From the NCBI RefSeq assembly GCF_030035675.1, contig NC_084487.1, positions 94,622,486 to 94,686,485 on the forward strand: 64,000 bases of DNA. The letters are read 5' to 3'. The notes beneath the pieces were generated by a model, which searched no databases, was not told the origin of the DNA, and was given only the letters and a program-made list of their open reading frames with translations. Origin of the DNA: Rhineura floridana. Lineage: Eukaryota; Chordata; Lepidosauria; Squamata; Rhineuridae. A program made the translations under genes and the position numbers. Of this stretch, positions 11,946 through 23,505 are shown in pieces (the stretch's first letter is position 1; every line of letters starts with the position of its first letter).

Positions 11946-12346
11946 AGGTCGCATTCACATTGTACATTTAAAACACATGGCTTCACCTAAAGAATCCTGG
12001 GAACTGTAATTTGTTAAGGGTACTGAGAACTGTAGCTCTGTGAGAAGTAAATGACAGGTCCCAGGATTCTTTGAGGGAAGTCATGTGCTTTAAATGTACA
12101 GTAGGGCCCCGCTTTGTGGCACTCCGCTTTGCAGCGTTCCACCGATACAGCGGTTGTCAATTGCAGAAAGGCCCTGCTCCTACGGCGCTTGTTCCCCTTT
12201 TATGGCATTTTTCGGGTGTCGGGCGCCATTTTAGACAATGTTAGTCAATGCGTTCCGCTTTATGGTGGATTTCGCTTTATGGTGGCAGTCCAGAATGGAA
12301 CCTGCCGTATGAGCGGGGCCCTACTGTATGGTGTGGATGTTATTGG
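11946..12346. mobile_element. Hairpin DNA MITE interrupted by a TA-flanked MITE
   Basis: The left arm (GTCGCATTCACATTGTACAT; CATGGCTTCACCTAAAGAAT) mirrors the right arm (ATTCTTTGAGGGAAGTCATG; TTTAAATGTA; GGTGTGGATG). Same family as 5794, 21044 and 22880. The right arm is split after ATGTA by the element at 12099-12326. Confidence 0.75.
12099..12326. mobile_element. Tc1/mariner-type MITE with TA target duplication
   Basis: The 228-bp element begins CAGTAGGGCCCCGC and ends GCGGGGCCCTACTG, an exact 14-bp terminal inverted repeat. TA lies on both sides (12097-12098 and 12327-12328). The interior repeats CGCTTTATGGTGG-like units. TA flanks and CAGT termini fit Tc1/mariner mobilisation. It is inserted in, and so younger than, the hairpin MITE around it. 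Confidence 0.85.
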
Positions 12347-12404
12347 GCGGTACCCAAAAGTTATTCCAACTAAATAAATGCCCTGTTTGTAGACTTCCTG
12401 CAAG

Positions 12405-12490
12405 CATCTAGCTGGCCACCCTTGAAAACTGGATGCTGGAACAGATAAGACTCTTGGTCTGATCCTGCACTGTTCTTCTTATGTTCCTAT
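12405..12490 (+). repeat. CR1 3'-tail fragment
   Basis: GGATGCTGGAACAGATAAG, then TTGGTCTGATCCTGCA and CTTCTTATGTTCCTATG, match the 3' end of the CR1 copy at about 22520-22584, including the 8-bp-type tail. Confidence 0.7.
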
Positions 12491-13464
12491 GCCTTTTCCA
12501 GACCAAAGAGTGATTGGCCATTAACAAATATCTCAGCTAGCATGCAAGGCCAAACTACACACATATGACACGAACTCCTGCTTTCAAAACAAAGTATTAA
12601 AAAGCACCTGTTGGGAGGCAAATCCTGCACCACAACTATAGTAATGGGAAGGGTTTTTGACAATGCCATTTCCCTGATTAAATGCTTCCTGCCAAAGCTG
12701 TCTTCCCCCTTGGAAAATCACCACAAGTAACATACAGATACTGTATGGAACATAATTTCAGGCAGTGACAGGGGTGGGGGTAACAGTTAAAAGGTCTCTG
12801 CAGCCCTGCCATCCTGATCAAAATTCCTCCTGCTGTAATATTTGCTATTAAAATCTTCTTCCTGAAGTGTTTAGTTTGGTCCTGTGATTATATATTTGGT
12901 ACTGAGTCTACCAGGGGTTACCAGCTAGCAATGCTTCTCTTTTCTTTCACACTGCACAGCTACATAGAAATGGAGAAAGTTTCCACACCCTTTCAAATGA
13001 TTGCAATGCTGTCGCCCACAATGCCTCCATTTTACGAATTACTGATCTAGGTTTTAGGTGCGTCAGCATGATGTGTGCATTGTTCCGAGAGGAAAGTTGC
13101 GAGTTGGCTGGGATTAAAACCTTACACAAGACCTAGAACACTGTTCTTTAACCTTGGGCCCCGAGATATGGTTGGCCCCAGCATCCCTAGTCAGCTGAGG
13201 AAGCTGGACTCTCATATTTGCCAGTAAGGGGGATTTAATAATCTATATGCTTGTATCTGTCTATAAAGCTAAGAGGCTTTCTTAAGCTCACATATAAAGG
13301 TACATTTGTAAGCTGCAGAGGAAATGAGGAAGTGGCAAGCTGTGCCAGCTAGTTCCTGAAAAAGGGAAGTTGCTGGTTGAAGAAAAATTTCAAATATTCC
13401 TGGTACTTTTGAAAGACTGGTGTCAGATACTGAAAGGTTTTGGTGTCAGGTGTCAGGTTTTGAA

Positions 13465-16203
13465 AGACTGGAGGCATGAAGTAGTAGTAATGGGGGACTT
13501 CCATTATCCCGATACCTGTTGGGAGACAAACTCTATCAAACATGGCCCCTCTAAGAAATTTCTGACTTGTGTTGGAGATAACTTTCTCCTACAGAAAGTG
13601 GAGAAAGCAACCAGAGGATCAGCTATCCTGGACTTGATTCTAACCAATAGAGATGATTTGGTGGATGAAGTGGCAGTTACGGGAACTCTGGGGAAAAGTG
13701 ACCACACCATCCTTGAATTCTTGATTTTAAAGGAAGAAAAACCTGAGAGCAGCCATATGCGCACCCTGGACTTCAGGAAAGCTGATTTTAATAAACTCAG
13801 AACAATTGTAAGTACGGTTCCATGGCAAGCCACCCTAATGAGAAAAGGAGTCCAAGATGGGTGGGAGTTTCTAAAAAAGGAAATTCTAAAAGCGCAATGG
13901 GAAGCAATTCCAACGAGGAAAAAAGGGGGGAAACAGCAGAAGAAGCCCATGTGGCTTCACAAAAAGCTTAGAGATGACCTGAAAACAAAAAAAGGACACA
14001 TACAGGAAGTGGGAAGAAGGCCAGGCCACAAAGGAAGAGTACAGGCAGGTATCACGGAATTGCAGGGATGGCATCAGGAAGGCGAAAGCTGAGAATGAGC
14101 TGAGGTTAGCAAGAGATGCTAAAAGCAACAAAAAAGCTTTCTTCAGGTACGTCCATAGTAAAAGACAGAGAAAATAAACGGTGGCACAGCTACTCAATGA
14201 GGATGGCAAAATGACAACAGATGACAAAGAAAAGGCAGAAGTGCTCAATTCCTACTTTGGCTCAGTCTTCTCCCAAAAAAGGGTCTATGATTCTCCCGGG
14301 AAACATGACGTACAAGGGGCAGAATTGGAGCTTGAGATTGATAGACAAACAGTCAAGGAATACCTAATCACTTTGAACGAGTTCAAATCGGCAGGGCCCA
14401 ATAAACTGCATCCTAGAGTATTGAAGGAACTAGCTGAAGAACCCTCAGAACCGCTGTCTATTATCTTTGCAAAATCATGGAGGACTGGTGAAATGCCGGA
14501 TGACTGGAGGAGAGCTAATGTTGTCCCTATCTTCAAAAAAGGGCAAAAAGGAGGAACTGGGGAACTACAGACCAGTCAGCCTAACATCAATCCCTGGAAA
14601 AACTCTGGAGCAGATTATAAAGCAGTCAATCTGTAAGCATCTTGAAAACAATGCAGTGTTTACTAGGAGCCAACATGGATTTATGAGGAACAAATCCTGT
14701 CAAACTAATCTTATCTCATTTTTTGATTGGGTAACCTCCCTGGTAGACTGCAAGAATGCTGTGGACATAATATATCTTGACTTCAGCAAAGCTTTTAACA
14801 AAGTGCCCCATGATATTCTGATTAGCAAGCTAGCTAAATGTGGGCTGGATGGAACAACTATCAGGTGGATCCACAGTATATTTATTTATTTATTATTTAT
14901 TTTATTCGATTTATTAGTCGCCCATCTGGCTGGAAACCCAGCCACTCTGAGCGACATACAAAATAAAGGCATATAAACATCAAACATAAAAGTATATAAA
15001 CATCAAAAAACAAGCAATAAAACTAAACAACAAAGTAGAAGCTATCCCCCAACCCACACAGCCCAACCCAAAGATCAGAAAGTCCTCCTAAAGAAACTGC
15101 ATTTGAAGGCTGGAGGGTGGGGCAAGGCAGGTGGAAACAGCCTCCCCTGATGGCAACAGAGCTGGCTCCAGAATCATACTCAAAGAGTGCTTATCAATGG
15201 TTCCTTCTCAAACTGGGTGGAAGTAACGACTGGGGTACCACAGGGCTCGGTCCTGGGCCCAGTGCTCTTCAACATTTTTATTAATGACTTGGATGAGGAG
15301 GTACAGAGCATGCTTATCAAATTTGCAGATGATACAAAATTGGGGGGCACAGCTAATACCGTGGAAGACAGAAACAACTTTCAAAGGGACCTTGATAGGC
15401 TGGAGCATTGGGCTGAAAACAACAGAATGAAATTCAACAGGGATAAATGCAAAGTTCTACACTTAGGAAAAAGAAACCAAATGTACAGTTATAAGATGGG
15501 GAATACTTGGCTCAGCAATACGACATGTGAGAAGGATCTTGGAATTGTTGTTGATCACAAGCTGAATATGAGCCAACAGTGTGATGTCCCTGCAAAAAAG
15601 GCAAATGCTATATTAGGCTGCATTAACAGAAGTATAGTTTCCAAATCGCATGAAGTATTAGTTCCCCTCTATTCAGCACTGGTTAGGCCTCATCTTGAGT
15701 ACTGTGTCCAGTTCTGGTCTCTGCACTTCAAGAAAGATGCAGACAAACTGGAACAGGTTCAGAGGAGGGCAACAAGGATGATCAGGGGACTGGAAACAAA
15801 GCCCTATGAGAAGAGACTGAAAGAACTGGACATGTTTAGCCTGGAGAAGACTGAGGGGATATATGATAGCATTCTTCAAGTACATGAAAGGTTGTCACAT
15901 AGAGGAGGGCCGGGATCTCTTCTCGATCATCCCAGAGTGCAGGACACGGAATAACGGGCTCAAGTTACAGGAAGCCAGATTTCGACTGGACATCAGGAAA
16001 AACTTCCTAACTGTTAGAGCCATACGACAATGGAATCAATTACCTAGAGAGGTAGTGGGCTCTCTGACACTGGAGGCATTCAAGAGGCAGCTGGACAGCC
16101 ATCTGTCGGGAATGCTTTGATTTGGATTCCTGCATTGAGCAGGAGGTTGGACTCAATGGCCTTATAGGACCCTTCCAACTCTACTATTCTATGATTCTAT
16201 GAG
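13465..16203 (+). mobile_element. CR1 LINE, 5'-truncated, with nested L2 piece
   Basis: The endonuclease end is visible at 13480-13740 (VVVMGDFHYPDTCW, LDLILTNRDDLV, LGKSDHTILEFLIL). The connector and reverse transcriptase follow: RVLKELA and FKSAGPNKLHP at about 14380-14430, NYRPVSLTSIPGKTLEQI at about 14560, and the FADDTKLGG catalytic box at about 15320. The CR1 C-terminal block LEQVQRRATRMIRGLE is at about 15755, with the ATTCTATG-type tail at 16180-16203. The frame is broken near 14090 and 14550 and interrupted by the insertion at 14879-15163. It cannot code for a working enzyme. Confidence 0.92.
14879..15163 (-). mobile_element. L2-type LINE 3' end inserted in CR1
   Basis: The TTTATTTATTTATTATTTAT start, the GCCACTCTGAGCGACATAC block and A-rich internal sequence form the reversed 3' end of an L2-type LINE. 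It splits the CR1 reading frame between ...GGTGGATCCACAG and CTGGCTCCAGAATCATACTC. It is therefore younger than that CR1 copy. Edges are accurate to about 20 bp. Confidence 0.7.
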
Positions 16204-16206
16204 GTA

Positions 16207-16480
16207 TGACTGGTGAGAGATGATACGTGTCAGCTGAAAAGGATACATTAAGTGTATAGGAAACTCCACCTTATGTTGGGTCACTTGCCATATATGGAAT
16301 AAGATCTGGAATGTTCTGTGTGATGCATGTACAGCTATATAAACCTGTGTGTACGTGGTTCTTGAGGGAGACTCTCTGACTCTCTCCTGATGTACATCAG
16401 TGTTTTCTTTATTGCAATAAACCTGTCCAATCGATTGTTTCTCCTAAAATTTGATTTGTGAAGTTATTTTCCTTCCACAC
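16207..16480 (+). mobile_element. LTR-like fossil
   Basis: Directly after the CR1 tail lies a short block with an LTR-like layout: TG start, a TATATAAACC box at about 16336, a CT-rich start-site region (GACTCTCTGACTCTCTCCTG), then GCAATAAACC at about 16415. No internal retroviral genes are seen and the ends are not proven. Family unknown. Confidence 0.35.
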
Positions 16481-17284
16481 AGTTTAACCAATGGTGAAGG
16501 GCACTGGAAACAGTAGTCCAATAACATCGGGAATCCAACCCTGAAGAACATTGCCCTAGAGACAACAGCAGCTGCACTGATGCACACCAGGGACTGGGAA
16601 AGGGCCACAGGAGACAGAGAAGCTGGGGGGAGGGAAGGAGCTCAGAAACAAGGTCTTTGAAAGATGCAGTAACCAATGGGTCATAAAGGCAGAACCTGGA
16701 TGTAGATTAAAGAAACTACAAAAAGAGAAGTTCTCGAGAAACCTCATAGCTCTTTATGAGGGATTGTTTGAAGGGGATGGCGTGAAAAGAGAGAGACGGG
16801 AGAGTACTAGGGAGGCCTGCCTAGGAGAAGTGGGACCAAAGACAACAGGTTGGGGAGGAATCAAGTGCTGTTGGAGATATAACAACAGGGACAAAACTTT
16901 ACATGTGGGCTAGGGATGGGGAGGGCAGGGCTGTGTTCGGTGTCAGCAGGAAAATATTGAACAGGTGGTGGGCCAAACATGGGAGTGTGTACTAACGTGG
17001 CTGCTGTTACAGAATGGAATTCTCCAGTTTGTCCATTGTGGATGTTACTGTCACCGCAGCATTTGTCCTTGCAGATGTGAGTGGGTTGGGTAAGAGGTGA
17101 GTGGCAAGATCTGTACTGAATTTTACATTATTAGTTTGAGCTAACCAGCCAATTCTTTGGCAGGGGGCTTTTAGTAGAAGGTATAACATAGTTATGTAAT
17201 GATACATTTTGGTTATATAACATTAAAAGGTAAGCTCCAGATAATACTGAATAAGTACAATAGAATGGGAATTGGAACTGGGAG

Positions 17285-17395
17285 CACTGTGGTCATCCAT
17301 GATCTCATTGAGGGACATTGGGCAAATTGCACACTCTGCCTCAGTTTCCCAATCTATACAATGGGAGTATCACAGCACAATCATAAGTACTGCGT
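17285..17395 (+). repeat. MIR-like SINE remnant
   Basis: GGGACATTGGGCAAATTGCA then GCCTCAGTTTCCCAATCTAT and ACAATGGGAGTA match the conserved MIR central/3' layout (a CTCAGTTTCC...AATGGG motif). Only a fragment survives. Confidence 0.55.
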
Positions 17396-17804
17396 GTTTT
17401 CTCTGAAATTAGCTGCACTATGTTCAATGAGGCTTAGTCCCAGGTAATGTGTATAGGATTGCAGCATTGACCTTACAAGGTTATTAAAGACAAATATCTC
17501 CTATTCTATATTTGAGTAAGAATGTCATCGCAGTGGAAGGACAGGCCTCATCTCTCTGCGTACTCTAAAAATACTGAGATCCTTTCCTGCCCTGAAGCAG
17601 TGAGGACAGATAGGGACAGGGAGGGGAAAAGTAGTTTAAAACAACAGGAGAGGTCTGAATAGATAGGGGAAGGAAGAAACACTGAGGGGTGTTTGTTTTT
17701 TTTTTAAAAAAAAGTTTTAACAAGGAGAAATAGCAGAGATGGATACATCACAGAAGCTAACACCAAAAAGTGAACACAGGTACAACAGATCCTTTCCCAA
17801 CTCC

Positions 17805-18030
17805 CTTCTTGCTCTATTCAAACCTCTCGTGTGTTTTTTAAACTCAACACTTTCCCCCTCTCATGTTCCTCCATCTCTGCTTTATTCAAACCTCTCATAT
17901 TGTTTAAAAGCAATACTTTTTTTCTCAGTGCCGGCTTTACTCAAACCTTTCTCATTGTTTAAAACCAATGCTTTCCCAGTAATGTATCCCTCCCTGCTTT
18001 ACTCACACCTCATCTGTTGTTTACAAGGGA
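17805..18030 (+). repeat. Degenerate tandem repeat, about 4 units of 55-68 bp
   Basis: The unit core GCTTTATTCAAACCTCTCA, followed by a TGTTTAAA block and a ...ATG...CCCTC tail, recurs at about 17811, 17879, 17934 and 17996. The repeat explains the repetitive predicted peptide here; there is no evidence of a gene. Confidence 0.8.
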
Positions 18031-18059
18031 TGTGTGTGTGCAAACTGGGCTTCAGAATT

Positions 18060-18545
18060 TGATGGGGCGGAGGCATGGAAATGGAGGGTAGTCTCTGTGC
18101 AAGGGGGAAGTGAGATAAGGACAGAGGCAAAAGGGGTGAAGGTGAAAACAGTGTGTGTGCAAATGTGGACTGAAGTGTAGGAGGGATGAGAGAAAGAAAA
18201 AGGGTGAAGGTGAAAAGGGGGGTCAAAGAAAATTTGTAAAAAAGGAAGGAGTAGGAGATATGGGAAGGGGGTGAAGATGAAAACGGGTACAAAAAGGGCT
18301 GAAGAATAGTGGTGGGTTCATAACTGAGCAGAAGGTGTGTTTAGTAGCTGCAAGGTGTGGGAGAAGGAAGATGCAAGAAGTTACCATGTGGGTGGTCTGT
18401 GTGCAAGGGAGAGGTGCAGAAATGGAGGGGGAGGAGGCATGGACATGGGGTGAAGGAGAAAAGGTGCTGCAAAGTAGAGCTGCAGAATAGAAGAGAGAAG
18501 TGGCTAGGAACGTGAAAAGAGCTTAACATCTGCATGGGGTGGAGA
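18060..18545 (+). repeat. Purine-rich minisatellite-like tract
   Basis: The + strand is strongly purine-skewed. Variants of GGGTGAAGGTGAAAA recur at about 18136, 18201, 18270 and 18450, together with GGAGGCATGGA-AATGG and TGTGTGCAAGGG blocks. It looks like a decayed tandem array of long units (roughly 65-110 bp and irregular). Confidence 0.6.
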
Positions 18546-21043
18546 GGGGAGCTTTAGGCAAAGGTGACGTGTGGACTAACAGTTCAAGACCAAATGGCCA
18601 CACAATATTATCTGTAAATTAGCACCAATGTCATTGACTCTCCCTTTTAGTCATTTGGGCTTATTTTCCAAGAGGTTGTTTGATATCTTATAATTCTTAT
18701 TTGATCTAATTGTTATCTGTATAATAGTGTCCTGTCTCTTTAAATTGCATATATGATTAATGGCAGCTGACCTTGATTTCTCTACATATACAGTCAAGGC
18801 TGGCGTTTTTTCACAAGCAGCTTTTGGTTACCTTCCTTTGGAATATTGGTGCCCCTTTTTAAAGAAGTGTTTGGCATATTGGTGGTAAGGTATCTTCTAT
18901 AGGTTCTCTCTATAGCAGTTTTTTATTCATTATAATAATTCTGACTTTTTACTTTATAATTTCAGGGATAGTTATTCCCTTGGAGAATTTGTTCTGCTTT
19001 GAATTTCTTGGAAGGCTACAGTGATATCTTGGGAGAGTCAGGTTTGGCTGCCATCCATCACAGTAGTTTCTGAAGTACAGAAATGAAAACACATTCTGGA
19101 GTCCCCCCCACAAAAAAATTATAGTGATATATAGAATTCATTGAACTGACATACAGAATTTGACCTGTTTCGCTTTCTGTTTATATACAGGTTTCATATT
19201 GGTTGTTTAATTCTATTGAGACAGTTTTGGATTGGCTTGTGTTCCTTTGTTGCCTTTGATACACAAGCTTCATATTGTTTGTGTGCCATATGCATTTGTA
19301 TCATATTGTTTGTGGTTTGATTTTTTGTATTTAATTGTATATGTACTTTATTATTAACTCATTATTCTCATTATCTATTGTTCCATGACATGGTTATTCT
19401 GCATGTTCTATGGAAGACCTCTTCTTTCATTTATAATTTTGCACACAATATTACCTGACAGTAAAATGGTACTGGTGGTCAAGATTATCCATAGTGTTGG
19501 GCATCTGGAGAAATGATATGTTTTGGTCATGAGAGACATCAAAGAATAATTAAAGAACCCACATTCACACCAAGATCCACATTCACATCTCTGTATACAG
19601 CACTGTCTATCAGTTATGTGGCGTTCAGTACTACTGTATACAGTATGTTTTAATTTTTGTACATCTGTGTGAATTTCATCAGCTTTTTCTAAGTATCACT
19701 TCAGCATTTGTTTATTGTTCCCCATATTTCATAAATTGTACATTTATGCACACCATATTTCTCTAGTTGTTGTGCTTGTTAGAATTGGTGTTTTAGTTTC
19801 ACATACAATTGGTGCCATTGTTTGTGCTGTTAATGATAAAGAGAAACTAGCAGGACCCAGGTAATATGTTGCCGTGCTAAACCCATCTCATAAACAACAT
19901 GTTTCCTGAACTTGCAAACTTCAAAAGCCCCAAGGCTAACTATAGGAAGGCTACAACTAAGTGTATTTTTAGCCTTGCAGAAGTCCAGGAGTGTCAAAAG
20001 CTTTGGATAGGTTCCACAGAAACATAGAGCTGCAAAATGTAATGCTGATCTTTTGGCACTGAAGAGCCATAAACAAGCAAAGCAACATCACTCAGGCTTG
20101 CAGGGAAGGCATTAAACACATGGAGCTTACTGGGATATGTGATAAAGGAAGAGAAGGCACATTACAGTAACAGACCTGCAGTTGGAAGAGCCCAGCCTGG
20201 TCTGGAACATTATGTTCCTGACGAGTTTAAAACTTAACTTCTGACACAAGTTGCTAAAGCACATGGAGCTTTAAGAGTTAGGATCTGTTACGGAAGCCAG
20301 AGAATGGCAATCTCCAGGCAAATTAACAAAAAAAGTTGAGTAGACAGTTTAGTTCAACAGAAGTTGGGAAAAAATATTGACAGATTGAGAGTAGATTCAC
20401 TAATAGGAAAAAAAAAACCCTTGTGGTTTAAGAACATAACTATAGCCAACAGATCTTTCTACCAGATGTTAAAAAGCAGGGAAATTGAGCAGCCATAGTG
20501 AATGTGCAAGGGGAGCAGGACACCTGACCTCCCCTCTGAGATATGCAAACACAGTTTGGGTTGCTTTTTCACAGTCCAATCCACTTCCTGTGTAGCTTGG
20601 AAGAATTTGGTAACATGTGCGTCTGAGCATATGGTGAGTGGTGGCAACACCTGCAATCAGGACTGCATCTCCAAAGATGGAGAATTACATTTTTTGTATG
20701 TTTGTTGGGGAAGGGAGAGAATCTTGCACCAGAGGGAGGGCTGGAGTGAGGAGGGGAGAGGGGGAGGAGGAGGGGAAGGGGGACAGGAGAGTGGGGATAG
20801 GAAGAAGGAAGGGGCAGGTTTCATCATTAGCATAATTGAGTTCAATGGAATTTATTCCTGTGCAATCATGCTTAGGATAGCTGAAATTGACCTGAGAAAG
20901 GATAGAGGAAGGGGTGAAGATTGGGTGGGTGGACGGACAATGTTAGAGGGAAAACCCCTTTCCTTTTCAAAAGGGAAACATTGTTAACAGAATAATTATT
21001 TTTCTGTTTTCCCCGCCTTTTTATTCTACAGCAGACACATGTA

Positions 21044-21337
21044 GGCCACATTCACACCACACTTTTATTCTACTGTTATTCCATTTTAAACAGTCATGGC
21101 TTCCCCCAAAGAATTATGGGAAGTGTAATTGGTGAAGGGTGCTGAGAGTTGTTAGGAGACCCCTCCACAGAGCTGCAATTCCCAGACTTTCTGGAGAAGA
21201 GGGATTGATTGTTAAACCACTCTGCTTTAGCTTTGTGAGGGGACACAACTCTCAGCACCCTATACAGACTACCCAGGATTCTTTGGGGGAAGCCATAGCT
21301 GTTTAAAGTGGAATAAATATATATTATGAATGTGGCC
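21044..21337. mobile_element. Hairpin DNA MITE, complete
   Basis: Its ends are GGCCACATTCACACCAC at 21044 and TGAATGTGGCC at 21327-21337. Inner arms (CATGGCTTCCCCCAAAGAAT / ATTCTTTGGGGGAAGCCATA and GCTGAGAGTTGTTAGGAG / ACAACTCTCAGCACCC) pair across a loop. This is the best-formed member of a family seen five times in the window. Confidence 0.85.
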
Positions 21338-22842
21338 ATGACTTCCTCAATAGAATCCTGGGAATGGAATAAGAGGAGAGGTCCTCATCTGGATAAGGAA
21401 TTGGTTAAGAAGCAGAAAGCAGAGAGTAGGAATAAACGGACAGTTCTCCCAATGGAGGGCTGTAGAAAGTGGAGTCCCTCAAGGATCGGTATGGGGACCT
21501 GTACTTTTCAACTTGTTCATTAATGACCTAGAATTAGGAGTGAGCAGTGAAGTGGCCAAGTTTGCTGACGACACTAAATTGTTCAGGGTTGTTAAAACAA
21601 AAAGGGATTGCGAAGAGCTCCAAAAAGACCTCTCCAAACTGAGTGAATGGGCAGAAAAATGGCAAATGCAATTCAATATGAACAAGTGTAAAATTATGCA
21701 TAGTGGAGCAAAAAATCTTAATTTCACATATACGCTCATGGGGTCTGAACTGCTGGTGACCGACCAGGAGAGAGACCTCGGGGTTGTAGTGGACAGCACG
21801 ATGAAAATGTTGACCCAGTATGCAGCAGCTGTGAAAAAGGCAAATTCCATGCTAGCGATAATTAGGAAAGGTATTGAAAATAAAACAGCCGATATCATAA
21901 TGCCGTTGTATAAATCTATGGTGCGGCCACATTTGGAATACTGTGTACAGTTCTGGTTGCCTCATCTCAAAAAGGATATTATAGAGTTGGAAAAGGTTCA
22001 GAAGAGGGCAACCAGAATGATCAAGGGGATGGAGCGACTCCCTTATGAGGAAAGGTTGCAGCATTTGGGGCTTTTTAGTTTAGAGAAAAGGCAGGTCAGA
22101 GGAGACATGATAGAAGTGTATAAAATTATGCATGGCACTGAGAAAGTGGATAGAGAAAAGTTCTTCTTCCTCTCTCATAATACTAGAACTCGTGGACATT
22201 CAAAGAAGCTGAATGTTGGAAGATTCAGGACAGACAAAAGGAAGTACTTCTTTACTTAGCGCATAGTCAAACTATGGAATTTGCTCCCACAAGATGCAGT
22301 AATGGCCACCAGCTTGGATGGCTTTAAAAGAAGATTAGACAAATTCATGGAGGACAGGGCTATCAATGGCTACTAGCCGTGATGGCTGTGCTCTGCCACC
22401 CTAGTCAGAGGCAGCATGCTTCTGAAAACCAGTTGCCGGAAGCCTCAGAGGGGAGAGTGTTCTTGCACTCGGGTCCTGCTTGCGGGCTTCCCCCAGGCAC
22501 CTGGTTGGCCACTGTGAGAACAGGATGCTGGACTAGATGGGCCACTGGCCTGATCCAGCAGGCTCTTCTTATGTTCTTATGTTCTAAGTATAGTTTGTGA
22601 AGGGTGCTGAGAGTTGTTAGGACACCCCTATTCCCCTCAGAGAGTTACAGTTCCAAGAGTTCTCTGGGAAGTGGGGCTGACTGTTAAACCAATCTGGGAC
22701 CTGTAGCTCTGTGAGGGGAATAGGAATCTCCTAACAACTCTCAGCACCCTTCACAAACTACACTTCCCAGGATTCTTTGGGGGAAGCCATGACCATTTGA
22801 AGTAGAATAATAGTGGAATAAATCTACAGTGTGAATGTGGCC
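21338..22842. mobile_element. Hairpin DNA MITE split by CR1
   Basis: The left arm remnant (CATGACTTCCTCAATAGAAT...CTGGGAA) is at 21337-21365 and the rest (TAGTTTGTGAAGGGTGCTGA ... TGTGAATGTGGCC) at 22588-22842. It abuts the complete copy on its left. The gap is a CR1 LINE, so the hairpin element was in place first. Confidence 0.75.
21366..22586 (+). mobile_element. CR1 LINE, 3' third
   Basis: The open frame at 21513-22257 is intact for most of the C-terminal reverse transcriptase: SGVPQGSVWGPVLFNLFIND, FADDTKLF (catalytic pair), LGVVVDSTMKM, MVRPHLEYCVQFWLPHLKKD, KVQKRATRMIKGMERL and YEERLQHLGLFSLEKRQVRG. A TAG at 22257-22259 interrupts an otherwise continuing frame (RIVKLWNLLPQDAV...). The 3' end carries CTGGACTAGATGGGCCACTG and a TTCTTATG-repeat tail. 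The endonuclease is missing (5' truncation). It is a different subfamily from the copy at 13.5 kb. Confidence 0.92.
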
Positions 22843-22879
22843 ATAGTCTCCCACCCAAATTTAAACGAAAGCTGTCCCT

Positions 22880-23180
22880 GGCGACATCCACACCAGACAT
22901 TTATTCCACATTAAACACCCAAAGAGTCCTGGGAAGTGTAGTTTGTGAAGGATGCTGAAAGTTGTTAGGAGATGCCCTATTCCCCTCACAGAGCTACAAT
23001 CACCAGAATTCTCTGAGAAGAGGGACTGACTCTTAAGCCACTCTGGCCATTGGAGCTCTGTCAGTGGAACAGGAGTCTTCTAATAACTCTTAGTACCCTT
23101 CACAATCTACACTTCCCAGGATTCTTTGGGGGAAGACATGACTTTTAAAAGTGGAATAAATGTCTGGCGTGGGTAGGGCC
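22880..23180. mobile_element. Hairpin DNA MITE, complete
   Basis: The outer ends GGCGACATCCACACCAGACA and TGTCTGGCGTGGGTAGGGCC are inverted copies. The inner arms repeat the AGTGTAGTTTGTGAAGG / CCTTCACAATCTACACTTCC pair. It is the third family member in a row, 38 bp after the previous one. Confidence 0.8.
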
Positions 23181-23439
23181 CCTGATGAGCCAAGCCAATC
23201 AGTGGTTAGTCTGGATTTTAGAACACTGACACTTGGTTCTTACTGAGCATGTCTGTGCTATCATAGACTCCAATGTTAATTTTATTAATTAAAAACCAGC
23301 CATGCATTTTTTTAACCTTTAAACTGTAGAATATGAAGGTCAGAGTATGGGGCAAGGTCAGTAATAGGATTACAGGTACTCTGTGAACATGTCTGATTTT
23401 TAATTAATTTCAACTTATTATGAGCTACAATCACCAATG

Positions 23440-23505
23440 CTGCCCTGGGCTCCCACTGGGAAGAATATAGTGGGATATAAATCAAATAATAAATAAATAA
23501 ATGAG
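23440..23505 (+). repeat. L2-type LINE tail fragment
   Basis: GGCTCCCACTGGGAAGAATA, TAGTGGGATATAAATCAAAT and AATAAATAAATAAATG are the 3' terminus of the same LINE type as 35236-37150, orientation +. Confidence 0.75.

Noticed and set aside
17739-18062. 107-codon repetitive open frame
   Set aside because: It follows a degenerate tandem repeat of about 60 bp; the protein repeats come from DNA repeats not in multiples of three.
20502-20987. 161-codon open frame with Gly/Glu-rich middle
   Set aside because: The middle is a GGGAGG purine run; no conserved motif or gene context.
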